Assembly: GCA_020025275.1 (NCBI GenBank) | Contig: JAHHSI010000016.1 | Span: forward strand, 1-48,951 | From: Oscillospiraceae bacterium | Lineage (GTDB): Bacteria; Bacillota; Clostridia; Oscillospirales; Oscillospiraceae | DNA: 48,951 nucleotides | Direction: 5' to 3' | In this document: one piece after another, positions 15,353 through 23,208 of the stretch | Layout: each line of letters opens with the position of its first letter | How positions within the stretch are numbered: position 1 is the first letter of the stretch | Notes under the pieces: generated by a model | What the model saw: only the letters and a program-made list of their open reading frames with translations | What the model was told of the DNA's origin: nothing | The model's database searches: none | Position numbers and translations under genes: made by a program

Positions 15353-15371
15353 CCAAAAGGAGGGGAGCGGG

Positions 15372-16193
15372 ATGGATATTGAAGCGCATCATGTGACGTT
15401 TTCATACGAGGAGGATCTGTCCCCGGCATTGCAAGATGTGACCTTTTCCGTGGAACCGGGGGAGTGGGTAGCCGTGATCGGCACCAACGGTTCCGGGAAA
15501 TCCACCTTGGCAAAGGAATTGAATGCACTGCTGCCGCTGCAGGAGGGGGAACTCACGGTTCTTGGCATGGATGTGACCGATCGGCGAGTGCACCATCAGC
15601 TGCGCCGCAACTGCGGCATGGTTTTCCAAAATCCGGAAAACCAGTTCGTCTCCTCCGTGGTGGAGGAGGATGTGGCATTTGGTCTCTATAACTACGATGT
15701 GCCGGAGGCGGAGATCAAAAGTGCCGTCCAGGAGGCACTGGCGGCGGTGGAGATGACGGACGCGGCCCGGCGGGCCCCGTATACGCTCTCCGGCGGACAG
15801 AAACAGCGGGTGGCTCTGGCCGGCGTCATGGCTCTGGGGCCGCGGGTGGTGATTTTTGACGAGGCCACGTCCATGCTGGATCCCGAGGGGAAGCGGGAAG
15901 TGATGACCTATCTGCATCGGCTGCGGAAGAGAGGGGTGACGGTCATCATGATTACCCACTTTGCCGAGGAGGCGGTGCAGGCAGACCGGGTACTGGTCAT
16001 GCAGGCAGGGCATCTGGTGGCCCAGGGGACGCCCCGGGAGATACTGACGGATCGGGCAGCGCTGTACAAGGCGGGGCTGCGGCCGCCGTTTGCCGTGGAG
16101 GTCACGGCGATGCTGCAGGCACAGGGCATCGAACTGAAACACTGCCCCCTGACGGAAGAGGAACTGGCGGAGGAACTATGCGGATTGATGTAG
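15372..16193 (+). CDS. ecfA1: ECF transporter ATPase EcfA1 (first module)
   Basis: ATP-binding subunit (273 aa) of an energy-coupling factor importer for vitamins or metals. Walker A GTNGSGKST is at residues 37-45, the Q-loop in MVFQNPENQF near 83-92, the signature LSGGQKQR at 139-146 and Walker B VVIFDEATSMLD at 159-170; the D-loop continues DPEG and the switch His is in MITHFAEEAV. AGGAGGGGAGCGGG precedes ATG 15372; upstream codons in frame lie in the leader. It overlaps ecfA2 by 16 bp. It forms a heterodimer with EcfA2, docking on EcfT. Confidence 0.94.
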   Translation: MDIEAHHVTFSYEEDLSPALQDVTFSVEPGEWVAVIGTNGSGKSTLAKELNALLPLQEGELTVLGMDVTDRRVHHQLRRNCGMVFQNPENQFVSSVVEEDVAFGLYNYDVPEAEIKSAVQEALAAVEMTDAARRAPYTLSGGQKQRVALAGVMALGPRVVIFDEATSMLDPEGKREVMTYLHRLRKRGVTVIMITHFAEEAVQADRVLVMQAGHLVAQGTPREILTDRAALYKAGLRPPFAVEVTAMLQAQGIELKHCPLTEEELAEELCGLM

Positions 16194-17020
16194 AAAACGT
16201 ATCCTATGAATATGACGGTGCCGTCCACGCCCTCCACGATCTCTCCCTCCATGTGGAAACGGGGGAAGTGGTGGGCCTGATGGGGCAGACCGGCAGCGGC
16301 AAGACCACCCTGCTGCGCTTATTGGCGGGACTGGAAAAGCCCACTGGGGGCCGGGTTTTCCTCGACGGGCAGGAGATCTATAAGCGTGGTGCAGATCCCA
16401 CGGCACTGCGGAAAAGGATCGGTGTCGTCTTTCAGTATCCGGAGTATCAGCTTTTTGCCGGGACGGTTCGGGACGATGTAGGCTACGCCCTGAAACAGTT
16501 CCGGCTGGACCGGCGGGAGGAGCGGGTGCGGCGGGCATTGGAGCTCGTGGGCTTTTCCTACGATGCCATCAAGGATCAGTCGCCCTTTGCCCTGTCCGGC
16601 GGTGAAAAGCGTCGGGTGGCCATTGCCGGGGCGCTGGTGACCGAGCCGGAACTCCTGCTGTTCGATGAGCCGCTGGCCGGACTTGATCCGGCGGGGCGGG
16701 AAGACCTTCTGCACTTGCTGTGCCGGCTCAGGGAGCAGGGCGTCACGGTGCTGATGATCTCCCACTGTGTGGATGCGGTGGCCGCCTGTGCGGATCGGAT
16801 CGTGGTGCTGCATCGGGGGGAGAAGGCCTTTGACGGGACACCGGCCACTCTCTTTGCAGATCCGGCGCGGGCCCGGCAGCTGCACGTGGGCAGCACGGCG
16901 GCAGGCAGGACCGCGGCGCTGCTGCAGGAGCGAGGAAAGCTGCGTGAGGCGGTCATCTATACGCCGCAGCAGCTGGTGGCGGCGGTGACGGCCGCCGTAC
17001 GGAGCGGAGGACACGGATGA
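16178..17020 (+). CDS. ecfA2: ECF transporter ATPase EcfA2 (first module)
   Basis: Second ATPase (280 aa) of this ECF module. Walker A GQTGSGKTT sits near residue 37, QYPEYQLF in the Q-loop region is typical of EcfA2, then LSGGEKRR, and Walker B LLLFDEPLAGLD. It pairs with EcfA1 and binds coupling helices of EcfT. The gene begins inside the end of ecfA1 and its stop overlaps the ecfT start by 4 bp, so translation is coupled throughout. C-terminal 60 residues are the usual variable tail. Confidence 0.94.
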   Translation: MRIDVENVSYEYDGAVHALHDLSLHVETGEVVGLMGQTGSGKTTLLRLLAGLEKPTGGRVFLDGQEIYKRGADPTALRKRIGVVFQYPEYQLFAGTVRDDVGYALKQFRLDRREERVRRALELVGFSYDAIKDQSPFALSGGEKRRVAIAGALVTEPELLLFDEPLAGLDPAGREDLLHLLCRLREQGVTVLMISHCVDAVAACADRIVVLHRGEKAFDGTPATLFADPARARQLHVGSTAAGRTAALLQERGKLREAVIYTPQQLVAAVTAAVRSGGHG

Positions 17021-17805
17021 ACGGATACCGCATGGGCTATGTGGAGCGCTCATCGATCCTCCACCGGCTGGATGGGCTGAGCAAGCTTTTATTCTTGCTG
17101 TTATATCTGGCCGCCGTAATCATCACGGAACGTGTGGCGGGCTTTTTGCTGCTGGCGGCAGTGCTGCTGCTCTGCGCACGGCTGGGGGAGGTGCCGTACC
17201 GGACCGTCGTGGGCGGCCTTTGGCAGCTGCGCTTTTTTTTCCTGCTGATCTTCCTGATGAACTTCAGCTTTTTCGACGCCGAACACGCTTTTTTCTCGTG
17301 GTGGATCTTCAGTTTCTCCCGGGAAGGGCTGTTTTTCGGCGCAAAAATGGTGGTGCGGGTGATCTGCGCAGTGGCGGCCGGGAATCTCTTTACGGCGGTC
17401 ACTACGCCGGTGGCCATGACCGGAGCGATGGAGACGCTGCTCCATCCCCTGCAGTGGATCGGCGTGCCCACACGGGACGTGGCCATGATTTTGGGTGTGG
17501 CCATTCAGTTTGTCCCGCTGTTTCTCCGGGAGGCGGACACCATCAAAATGGCCCAGACGGCCCGGGGAGCGCCATTTACCAGCCGAAAGCTGACAGAGCG
17601 GATCGGCTGTGTTTTGCCACTGGTGATCCCGGTGTTTTTATCCGCCTTCAAGCGGGCGGACGAGTTGGCCTGTGCCATGGAGGCACGGGGTTATGTACGT
17701 AAAAAGGGGCGGCTGCCCCTGCGGAAACGAACCTTTTACAAAGCGGACTTCCTGTGTGTCTGCGGAGGAGCGGCGCTTTGTATCCTGGCAATCCTTGTCT
17801 TTTGA
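17017..17805 (+). CDS. ecfT: ECF transporter transmembrane protein EcfT (first module)
   Basis: Membrane scaffold (262 aa) joining the two ATPases to the S component. Four to five hydrophobic segments are visible (LFLLLYLAAVIITERV, LLLAAVLLLCARL, FFFLLIFLMNFSFF and others). Two Ala-Arg-Gly signatures that mark the coupling helices occur as TARGAPF and EARGYV in the C-terminal half. Start by ATGA overlap with ecfA2. The S component follows after 21 bp, so this module is probably dedicated, unlike the second module at 39241-41762. Confidence 0.92.
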   Translation: MNGYRMGYVERSSILHRLDGLSKLLFLLLYLAAVIITERVAGFLLLAAVLLLCARLGEVPYRTVVGGLWQLRFFFLLIFLMNFSFFDAEHAFFSWWIFSFSREGLFFGAKMVVRVICAVAAGNLFTAVTTPVAMTGAMETLLHPLQWIGVPTRDVAMILGVAIQFVPLFLREADTIKMAQTARGAPFTSRKLTERIGCVLPLVIPVFLSAFKRADELACAMEARGYVRKKGRLPLRKRTFYKADFLCVCGGAALCILAILVF

Positions 17806-17826
17806 CTGTGAAAAGGAGAAGATGTG

Positions 17827-18381
17827 ATGATGAAATTGTCCTATGTAAAAAAAGCGATCTTGACGGCGGCGTGCGTGGCGCTGTGCGTGGTTCTGCCCAT
17901 GGCCTTCCACGCCATTCCCAACGCCGGAAGCATTTACTGCCCGATGCACATTCCGGTGCTGCTGTGCGGCCTCATTTGCGGTGCGCCCTTCGGACTGCTG
18001 TGCGGTCTGTTGGGGCCCTTGGCTTCCGCTCTCATTACCCAGATGCCGCCCATGGCCTATCTGCCGCCCATGCTGGTGGAACTGGCGGTGTACGGACTGG
18101 TGGCAGGGCTGCTGATGGGCGTGATCAAGACAAAACACCTCTATGCCGATCTCTACGGCAGTCTGGTGGTGGCTATGGTGGCGGGCCGGATCGTGGCCGG
18201 CGCCGCAAAGGCACTGATTTTTGCGCCCGGCAAGATCACGCTGGCGGCGTGGGCCGGTGCCTATTTTGTGACGGCGCTGCCCGGCATCGCACTGCAGCTG
18301 GCGCTGATCCCCAGTATTGTGGTGGCATTGGAAAAAGCCAAGCTGATCCCGGCCAGATACCCCAAGAAAAAAACAGCGTAA
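17827..18381 (+). CDS. ECF transporter S component, substrate unknown
   Basis: Small membrane protein (184 aa, about six membrane segments), the substrate-binding S component of the upstream ECF module. HIPVLLCGLICGAPFGLLCG and LGPLASALITQMPPMAYLP are typical of the ECF S-component fold, and LVELAVYGLVAGLLMG follows. I cannot assign the vitamin. An AAGGAG site (17813-17818) fits ATG 17827 best; an ATG three bases later and a GTG three bases earlier are possible. Last gene of the operon, followed by a strong terminator. Confidence 0.85.
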   Translation: MMKLSYVKKAILTAACVALCVVLPMAFHAIPNAGSIYCPMHIPVLLCGLICGAPFGLLCGLLGPLASALITQMPPMAYLPPMLVELAVYGLVAGLLMGVIKTKHLYADLYGSLVVAMVAGRIVAGAAKALIFAPGKITLAAWAGAYFVTALPGIALQLALIPSIVVALEKAKLIPARYPKKKTA

Positions 18382-18385
18382 TATA

Positions 18386-18425
18386 AAAACGTCTGCTTGT
18401 TCCAAGGACAAGCAGACGTTTTTTT
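18386..18425. terminator. Bidirectional terminator, ECF operon and Sel1 gene
   Basis: AAAACGTCTGCTTGT (18386-18400) pairs with the segment starting at 18408 across a 7-nt loop, flanked by A and T runs. It serves the convergent ECF operon and the minus-strand Sel1 gene ending at 18432. Confidence 0.93.
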
Positions 18426-18431
18426 ACCATA

Positions 18432-20948
18432 TTATCGAAGGCGGCGTCTCCGCACCCAGAGCAGGGAGGAGAGCAGCCCGGATATGAAGGCCAGAACCAG
18501 AGACATAGGGCGGTGGCCCTGCATGAAGAAGGCCGCCAGCTGGAACAGACCATAGAGGAGCGAAATCAGGGCGAAGATGGTCGACAGATGCCGAGAACGG
18601 CGGCGTTTTTGCACAATACGCTGCAGCGGAGCGTCCGATCCCCCCGCTGTGGCAGCACGGCGGGCATAGACCTCCGCCAGTGCCAGATCGGCCTTGCAGC
18701 CGATGCCCCTTTCGAGGTACTGGCTCACGGCTTGGCAGGCGCTGACGGAGCCCAGATCGGCGGCCCGCCGGAAGTATGCCAGTGCTTTGACGTGATCCTG
18801 CGCCACGTCTTTTCCGGCATCATAGAGACTGCCCAACGCAAAGAGAGCATCGTCATCATCCTGTTCTGCCGCCCGCTCGTAGAGCCGCAGCGCCAGCGGG
18901 ATATTTTTCTCAATGCCGCTGCCGGATTGATAGTGCCGCCCCAAGGCATACTGTGCCGGGGCGTAATCCTGTCGGGCCGACAATGCCAGAAGGCGGATGG
19001 CCCGGGGGAGATCCTGGCCCGTGCCCGTGCCGTATTCCAAGCACAGGGCCAGCAGATGCTGGGCACGAGGGTAGTCCTGCTGGGCGGCCTTTTCAAACCA
19101 GAAAAGGGCCTGTGCATCGTCCCGCTCGACGCCACGGCCGGTGCGGTACATCCAGCCCAGATTGCACTGCGCTTCGGCCAGATCCAGCTCTGCCGCCTGA
19201 CGATAGCAGTCCACCGCAGCGCCCAGATCTTCCGGGAGACCTCGCCCTATTTCGTGGCACAGCCCTAAGCGGCAGATGGATTCGGCGTGATGCAGCTGTG
19301 CCCCCTGCCGGAAAAGAGACACGGCCGTCTCGTCGCTGCGGGGTGTGCCGTGGCCGAAGTAATGGCACAGAGCCAGATGGTAGATGCCGTCGGGATACCC
19401 CGCCTCGGCAGCACGGGAGAACCAGTGGAAGGCCTGCTCCGGATTCTCCACGGTACCGAAGCCGTCGTCGCAGCATCGGCCCAAGAAGTAGTAGGCACGG
19501 GGGAGTTCCATTTCGGCAGCACGGGTGAAGAGGGCAAAGGCCTGTTTGTCATCCTGCTCGACCCCGTGGCCCAGATGGTACATCACCCCCAAGGCGCAGA
19601 CGGCATCGGGGTAGTCCAGATCGGCGGCCTGACGATAGCAGGCCACGGCCTCCGTGTCATTCTGCTCTACGCCGCAGCCTGCCTCCCAGCTGATGCCCAA
19701 CAGGAAGATGGCCCGGGGCCACTCCTGCTGTGCGGCCTGGCGAAAGAGCATGACGGCCTTTTTGTCGTCTTGCTCGACCCCGTGACCAACACGGTAGAGG
19801 ACGCCCAAGTTGCACTGTGCGGCAGCATCGCCCTCCTCGGCGGCCTCCCGATAGAGTTGAGCGGCACGGGAAAGATCCTCTTCCACGCCGAGCCCTACCT
19901 CGTAGAACAGGCCCAGATGAGTGATGGCCCCCAGATGGCCGGCGGAAGCCGCCTGCTGCATCAGCTGGGCACCCCGCTCCTCGTCTTTGGCAACGCCGTG
20001 GCCGTAGGCGTAGCAAAGGGCCAAGTGAAATACGGCGGTCGGGGAACGATCTCCGGCGCACTCATAGCAGCGAACGGCCTGTACGGCGTCTTTTTCCGTA
20101 CCGAAGCCCAAGTCGTAGCATTGGCCCAAAAAGAACCAGGCCCGGGGGAGATCCCCCTCCTGTGCAGCCTGTTGGAAGAGGGAGAACGCCCGCCGGTCGT
20201 CCTGTTCCACGCCGTGGCCCAGATGGTAGAGAACCCCCAGCGAGCAGATCCCGTCGGGATCGTTTTTCTTGGCCGCCTCACCATAGAGTGCGGCGGCACG
20301 GCTGTCGTCCTGCGCCACGCCGATGCCCATTTCAAAGCAGGAGCCCAGCAGATGCAGCCCCCGGGGGAATTGCTGCTCGGCCGCCTTGGCGAACCATTCT
20401 GCGGCCTGCCGCTCGTCCTGCGCTACGCCTTTTCCGAAGTAGTAGAGCGTGCCCAGATTGCACTGCGCCATGGCATAGTCCTGCTGGGCGGCTTCGGTAT
20501 AGAGCTCCACGGCGGTTTCCAGAGAGGGCTCCACTTCAATGCCGTGCTCATAGAAGACACCCAAATCGCACTGCGCCGGGGCGTAGCCCATCTCCGCAGC
20601 GGTGCGGTAGAGCTCCAGTGCCTTGCGGGGATCGGGAGGCGTACCGCTGCCGGCATTGTAACAGGTGGCCAGCCAGTACAGCCCCACCGGATCATCCGGA
20701 GCCGTCTGGCTGAACCAGGAGAAGGCCGCATCCTCATCCTGCGCTACGCCGTGGAGACCATAGAGATAGTTCAGGCCCATTTCTACTTGAGCTTGTGCAT
20801 CGCCTTCCATTGCCGCAGCGGCACAGGAGCGCAGCTGCTCTTGCCGGCGGCGGTTTCGGTCCTCCACCAGACGGAGCATCTCCGGGGAAAAAAGCACCAC
20901 GTCCTGCGGTGCAGGCTGATTGGGATTGTACGAAGGGGAAGCGTTCAT
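18432..20948 (-). CDS. Sel1-repeat protein with C-terminal membrane anchor
   Basis: Protein of 838 aa. After a ~55-residue N-terminal region come 20 consecutive Sel1-type repeats of about 36 aa (pattern A-x-x-x-LG-x-x-Y-x-x-G-x-GV-x-x-D-x-x-A-x-x-W/L-F-x-x-AA), spanning residues about 50-770, then two hydrophobic stretches (IFALISLLYGLFQLAAFF and LVLAFISGLLSSLLWV) and an Arg-rich end, RRRRLR. There is no signal peptide, so the array is probably cytoplasmic and tail-anchored (inference). Sel1 arrays bind proteins; no enzymatic motif is seen. Repeats 2-18 follow a six-repeat higher order. The gene lies 15 bp downstream of a nitroreductase gene. Ribosome site AAAGG is modest. Confidence 0.9.
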   Translation of the reverse strand: MNASPSYNPNQPAPQDVVLFSPEMLRLVEDRNRRRQEQLRSCAAAAMEGDAQAQVEMGLNYLYGLHGVAQDEDAAFSWFSQTAPDDPVGLYWLATCYNAGSGTPPDPRKALELYRTAAEMGYAPAQCDLGVFYEHGIEVEPSLETAVELYTEAAQQDYAMAQCNLGTLYYFGKGVAQDERQAAEWFAKAAEQQFPRGLHLLGSCFEMGIGVAQDDSRAAALYGEAAKKNDPDGICSLGVLYHLGHGVEQDDRRAFSLFQQAAQEGDLPRAWFFLGQCYDLGFGTEKDAVQAVRCYECAGDRSPTAVFHLALCYAYGHGVAKDEERGAQLMQQAASAGHLGAITHLGLFYEVGLGVEEDLSRAAQLYREAAEEGDAAAQCNLGVLYRVGHGVEQDDKKAVMLFRQAAQQEWPRAIFLLGISWEAGCGVEQNDTEAVACYRQAADLDYPDAVCALGVMYHLGHGVEQDDKQAFALFTRAAEMELPRAYYFLGRCCDDGFGTVENPEQAFHWFSRAAEAGYPDGIYHLALCHYFGHGTPRSDETAVSLFRQGAQLHHAESICRLGLCHEIGRGLPEDLGAAVDCYRQAAELDLAEAQCNLGWMYRTGRGVERDDAQALFWFEKAAQQDYPRAQHLLALCLEYGTGTGQDLPRAIRLLALSARQDYAPAQYALGRHYQSGSGIEKNIPLALRLYERAAEQDDDDALFALGSLYDAGKDVAQDHVKALAYFRRAADLGSVSACQAVSQYLERGIGCKADLALAEVYARRAATAGGSDAPLQRIVQKRRRSRHLSTIFALISLLYGLFQLAAFFMQGHRPMSLVLAFISGLLSSLLWVRRRRLR

Positions 20949-20963
20949 GGCGTGCCTTTCTAT

Positions 20964-21506
20964 TTAACGGAAGCTGAGAAGCTCATCGCAGCTATGGCGG
21001 GGCGGAGCACTCTTCCACTCCTCCGGATAGCCCATGGCAATGATGCAGGCGACTTTCTGTGTTTCGGGGAGGTGCAGCAGCTGGTGGATGCCCTCCTCGT
21101 CCACCACGCCCATGATGCAGGTGCCGACCTCAAAGGTGCGGGCGGCAAGGCAGAAGGTCTGGGTGGCCACACCGGCGTCAAACATCTCCCACTTGTCGGC
21201 GTCCTCACTCTGCTTGGTGCCGTCATCGTTCCGACCGGAGCGGCCGGACTCGTAGCTGATGACGGCCAGGGCCGCAGAGCGGAGAATGGTTTTTGTGTTA
21301 AAGGTAAAGCCTCGGACATAGTCCTGTCCGATGCGATCTTTCAGCTCTTTGTCATCGATCACAGTGTAGTGGACGATCTGACTGTTTTTCCAGCTGGGGG
21401 CAAAGCGGGCCAGTTCCACAATGTCCCGGATGGTCTGGCGATCGATGGGCTGGGGAAGGAAGCGTCGAACACTGCGGCGCTGCAGAAGACAATCTTTCGC
21501 ATTCAT
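20964..21506 (-). CDS. Nitroreductase family protein
   Basis: FMN-dependent nitroreductase-like enzyme (180 aa). It begins with the family signature RRSVRRFLPQPIDRQTIRDI, then ARFAPSWKNSQIVHYTVI (FMN and substrate loop) and ends with a GYPEE segment seen in many members. The middle carries DAGVATQTFCLAARTFEVGTCIMGV. Relatives reduce nitro compounds, quinones or act in iodotyrosine-type chemistry; the substrate here is unknown. An ATG at 21506 with GGAGG 10 nt upstream is chosen over a TTG two codons earlier, which would be only 4 nt from the site. Its stop is 15 bp before the Sel1 gene, so the two share a transcript. Confidence 0.9.
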   Translation of the reverse strand: MNAKDCLLQRRSVRRFLPQPIDRQTIRDIVELARFAPSWKNSQIVHYTVIDDKELKDRIGQDYVRGFTFNTKTILRSAALAVISYESGRSGRNDDGTKQSEDADKWEMFDAGVATQTFCLAARTFEVGTCIMGVVDEEGIHQLLHLPETQKVACIIAMGYPEEWKSAPPRHSCDELLSFR

Positions 21507-21541
21507 AGCCAAAATTCCTCCAAATGGTTCATAGTGGGTCT

Positions 21542-21570
21542 ATTGTAGCATAGGACACAGAGCACCGCAA
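21542..21570 (-). promoter_or_regulatory. Probable promoter of nitroreductase-Sel1
   Basis: Minus strand TTGCGG (21570-21565), 17-bp spacer, TACAAT (21547-21542), 35 bp before the start codon. Confidence 0.55.
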
Positions 21571-21746
21571 GGGAGCAGTGTGGCGGAAGCCTCGCAAGAC
21601 CAGACGTTCCGGGGAAAGACGGCATGGTTTTGCTAAGAGAAGTATGGAACGGGTGCAAAGGTCCACGGTTTCTTGAGGGAAGGAAATCTTGATCTGCGCC
21701 ATGATCCGGCGTATCCATGGCGTCATGCGTACGTGTCTCTAAGAGA
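21571..21746. other. Gene-free stretch upstream of nitroreductase promoter
   Basis: Together with the adjacent promoter and terminator this fills the 370 bp gap from 21507 to 21876. Short minus-strand open frames (65-71 codons) are present but lack ribosome binding sites and family features. I see nothing else. Confidence 0.5.
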
Positions 21747-21780
21747 AAACGGAGTGTGTTCAGAAGAACACACTCCGTTT
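21742..21780 (-). terminator. Terminator of the lipoprotein gene
   Basis: CGGAGTGTGTTC and GAACACACTCCG form a perfect stem with an AGAA loop, extended by AAA/TTT; on the minus strand it ends TTTTCTCTT. Confidence 0.85.
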
Positions 21781-21876
21781 GAAAATTGTAAAAATACGGC
21801 GTGGATCAGTTAGGTTCAGCCGATCCATGGAGCAGCTGCCTGCTATGGCTATCGTATAAGCGAGGAGAGGACAGGG

Positions 21877-22644
21877 TCAACGAGTGACCGACAGGTAAAC
21901 CTTGTAAAGCTTGCCATCGCGCAGAGACAGCTCCATGAGATGGCGGCCATCGTCCTTTTGCTTTTCATAGACGAGGACGACACTGCCGGCCTCCTCCGGA
22001 GAGGGGTTTTGTTTGTCTGCTTTCTTCGTATAGGGACCGTAGGCAGCAAGGATCTCCTCTTCCGTGCTTCCAATGTGAATTCCCTTGGCAAGTTCTAAGT
22101 CCGCCGTCTTGGCGTCCTCAGGAAGGTTGGATGCGATCGAGTATTCCAGACACCAGAGCTTGCAATCAACCATTTCGGCAAACTCGCTTCCCGGGTTGAA
22201 GAAGCCACAGTACAGGTAGCAGGTATGTTTGTCCCCGAGAGCGTATTGCTGGTTCGGCATAGGTCTGTACCCCGTCATTCGTGCTCCGTCCGGAAGTCCG
22301 CGCTCGGTTTTATCTTCCAAAATCCATCCGGCATTGTCAAAATCCTGATAGACATAGGGGTACTTGTAGACCACACCGTCGAGTCTGACATCCAAATCAT
22401 CCCAATTTTCCGAAAGCGGGACAACTTCTTCGTCGGTCCCGTTGGGTTTGTCGGAATCAGAAGGTGTTTCCGGCTTGGAATTTGTCTCAGGCTGCTTGGA
22501 GTCGGTGGGGGGAGTCTGAGGCGTTACGTCGGAAGACGGAGGGGTCTTGTTATCGGAGGGAGGTGTTGGCTTTGAAGAGCAGCCGGCCAGGAGGAGCATG
22601 GCGATTGCCAGGGAAAGCAGCAGTGCCTTTTGATAGAGTTTCAT
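21877..22644 (-). CDS. Putative lipoprotein with Ser/Pro/Thr linker
   Basis: Exported protein of 255 aa. A lipoprotein signal (KALLLSLAIAMLLLAGC, lipid-bearing Cys22) is followed by a flexible Pro/Ser/Thr-rich linker to about residue 75, then a soluble domain with GIHIGSTEEEILAAYGPYT near the C-terminus. That short phrase resembles a motif repeated in many Firmicutes lipoproteins of unknown function. Start ATG 22644 rather than a codon nine residues upstream, because the signal peptide then begins correctly. A promoter lies 55-85 bp upstream and a terminator follows, so it is monocistronic. Function unknown. Confidence 0.8.
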   Translation of the reverse strand: MKLYQKALLLSLAIAMLLLAGCSSKPTPPSDNKTPPSSDVTPQTPPTDSKQPETNSKPETPSDSDKPNGTDEEVVPLSENWDDLDVRLDGVVYKYPYVYQDFDNAGWILEDKTERGLPDGARMTGYRPMPNQQYALGDKHTCYLYCGFFNPGSEFAEMVDCKLWCLEYSIASNLPEDAKTADLELAKGIHIGSTEEEILAAYGPYTKKADKQNPSPEEAGSVVLVYEKQKDDGRHLMELSLRDGKLYKVYLSVTR

Positions 22645-22700
22645 AAGAATACAGATCCTTTCTTCCGTCAAGGAAATCTTTGGCAGAATGTAGTTGATTT

Positions 22701-22730
22701 ATTTTAAAGGAAAGTGGTGATGTTTGTCAA
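22701..22730 (-). promoter_or_regulatory. Promoter of the lipoprotein gene
   Basis: Minus strand TTGACA (22730-22725), 18-bp spacer, TAAAAT (22706-22701). Confidence 0.7.
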
Positions 22731-22882
22731 TATTGAAGGACCGTTGCTGCTGAAAGATTTTTGATGGATCGGCCGGGAGACGGCCGTGGCGCATGGGTGA
22801 TGAGGAACCATAAAATGAGTGAAGCGGCAGGAATTTAAGGCGCTTCTTCGGGGGGAGTCGTGATATAACTGCCGAATTGGTG

Positions 22883-22911
22883 TTGAGAAAGGTGAAACCC
22901 TATGCTATAAT
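22883..22911 (+). promoter_or_regulatory. Promoter upstream of ychF
   Basis: TTGAGA (22883-22888), 17-bp spacer, TATAAT (22906-22911). The inferred transcript has a ~290-nt leader before ychF, long for a housekeeping gene. Confidence 0.72.
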
Positions 22912-22955
22912 TGCTTATATAATCGGCTCACTTGTCGTTGGCAGGGAAAGAGCTC

Positions 22956-23132
22956 ATGAACGATGAGGGAACACCTTATCGAAAAGAAACGGCCATCCTG
23001 TCGCAGGAGCCGGGGGATAGGGACCGGGATGCCGGACGGCCCGCTTACGGTGTCCATGTTACCGATGATTCCTTGTTCAGTGCTGTATATGCCTTCGGGC
23101 GAGCGAACGAGGGACTGCGCCAAATGATGTAA
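22956..23132 (+). CDS. Possible 58-aa small protein, unrecognised
   Basis: An ATG-initiated frame of 58 codons in the ychF leader, starting about 40 nt after the inferred transcript start, with an AGGGA-like weak site upstream. The product is polar (MNDEGTPYRKETAIL...) with an aromatic/small middle (YGVHVTDDSLFSAVYAFG). I recognise no family. It may be a leader peptide or random; conservation would decide. A 120-bp shadow on the other strand is uninformative. Confidence 0.3.
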   Translation: MNDEGTPYRKETAILSQEPGDRDRDAGRPAYGVHVTDDSLFSAVYAFGRANEGLRQMM

Positions 23133-23208
23133 AAATGGTGTAGAATTGGGGTAGTGGGCAGAGATAAAAAACCGCAAACCATTGCAAATAAAGGAGTTCT
23201 GAGAAAAG

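Noticed and set aside
18432..20948. DNA-level periodicity that resembles a CRISPR or satellite array.
   Set aside because: It comes from the 36-aa (about 108 bp) Sel1 coding repeats; no short identical repeats with unique spacers exist.
19287..21548. 753-codon open frame on the plus strand opposite the Sel1 and nitroreductase genes.
   Set aside because: It is a composition shadow of repetitive GC-rich Sel1 coding DNA; the product has no family features, and the minus strand has clear genes with ribosome binding sites.
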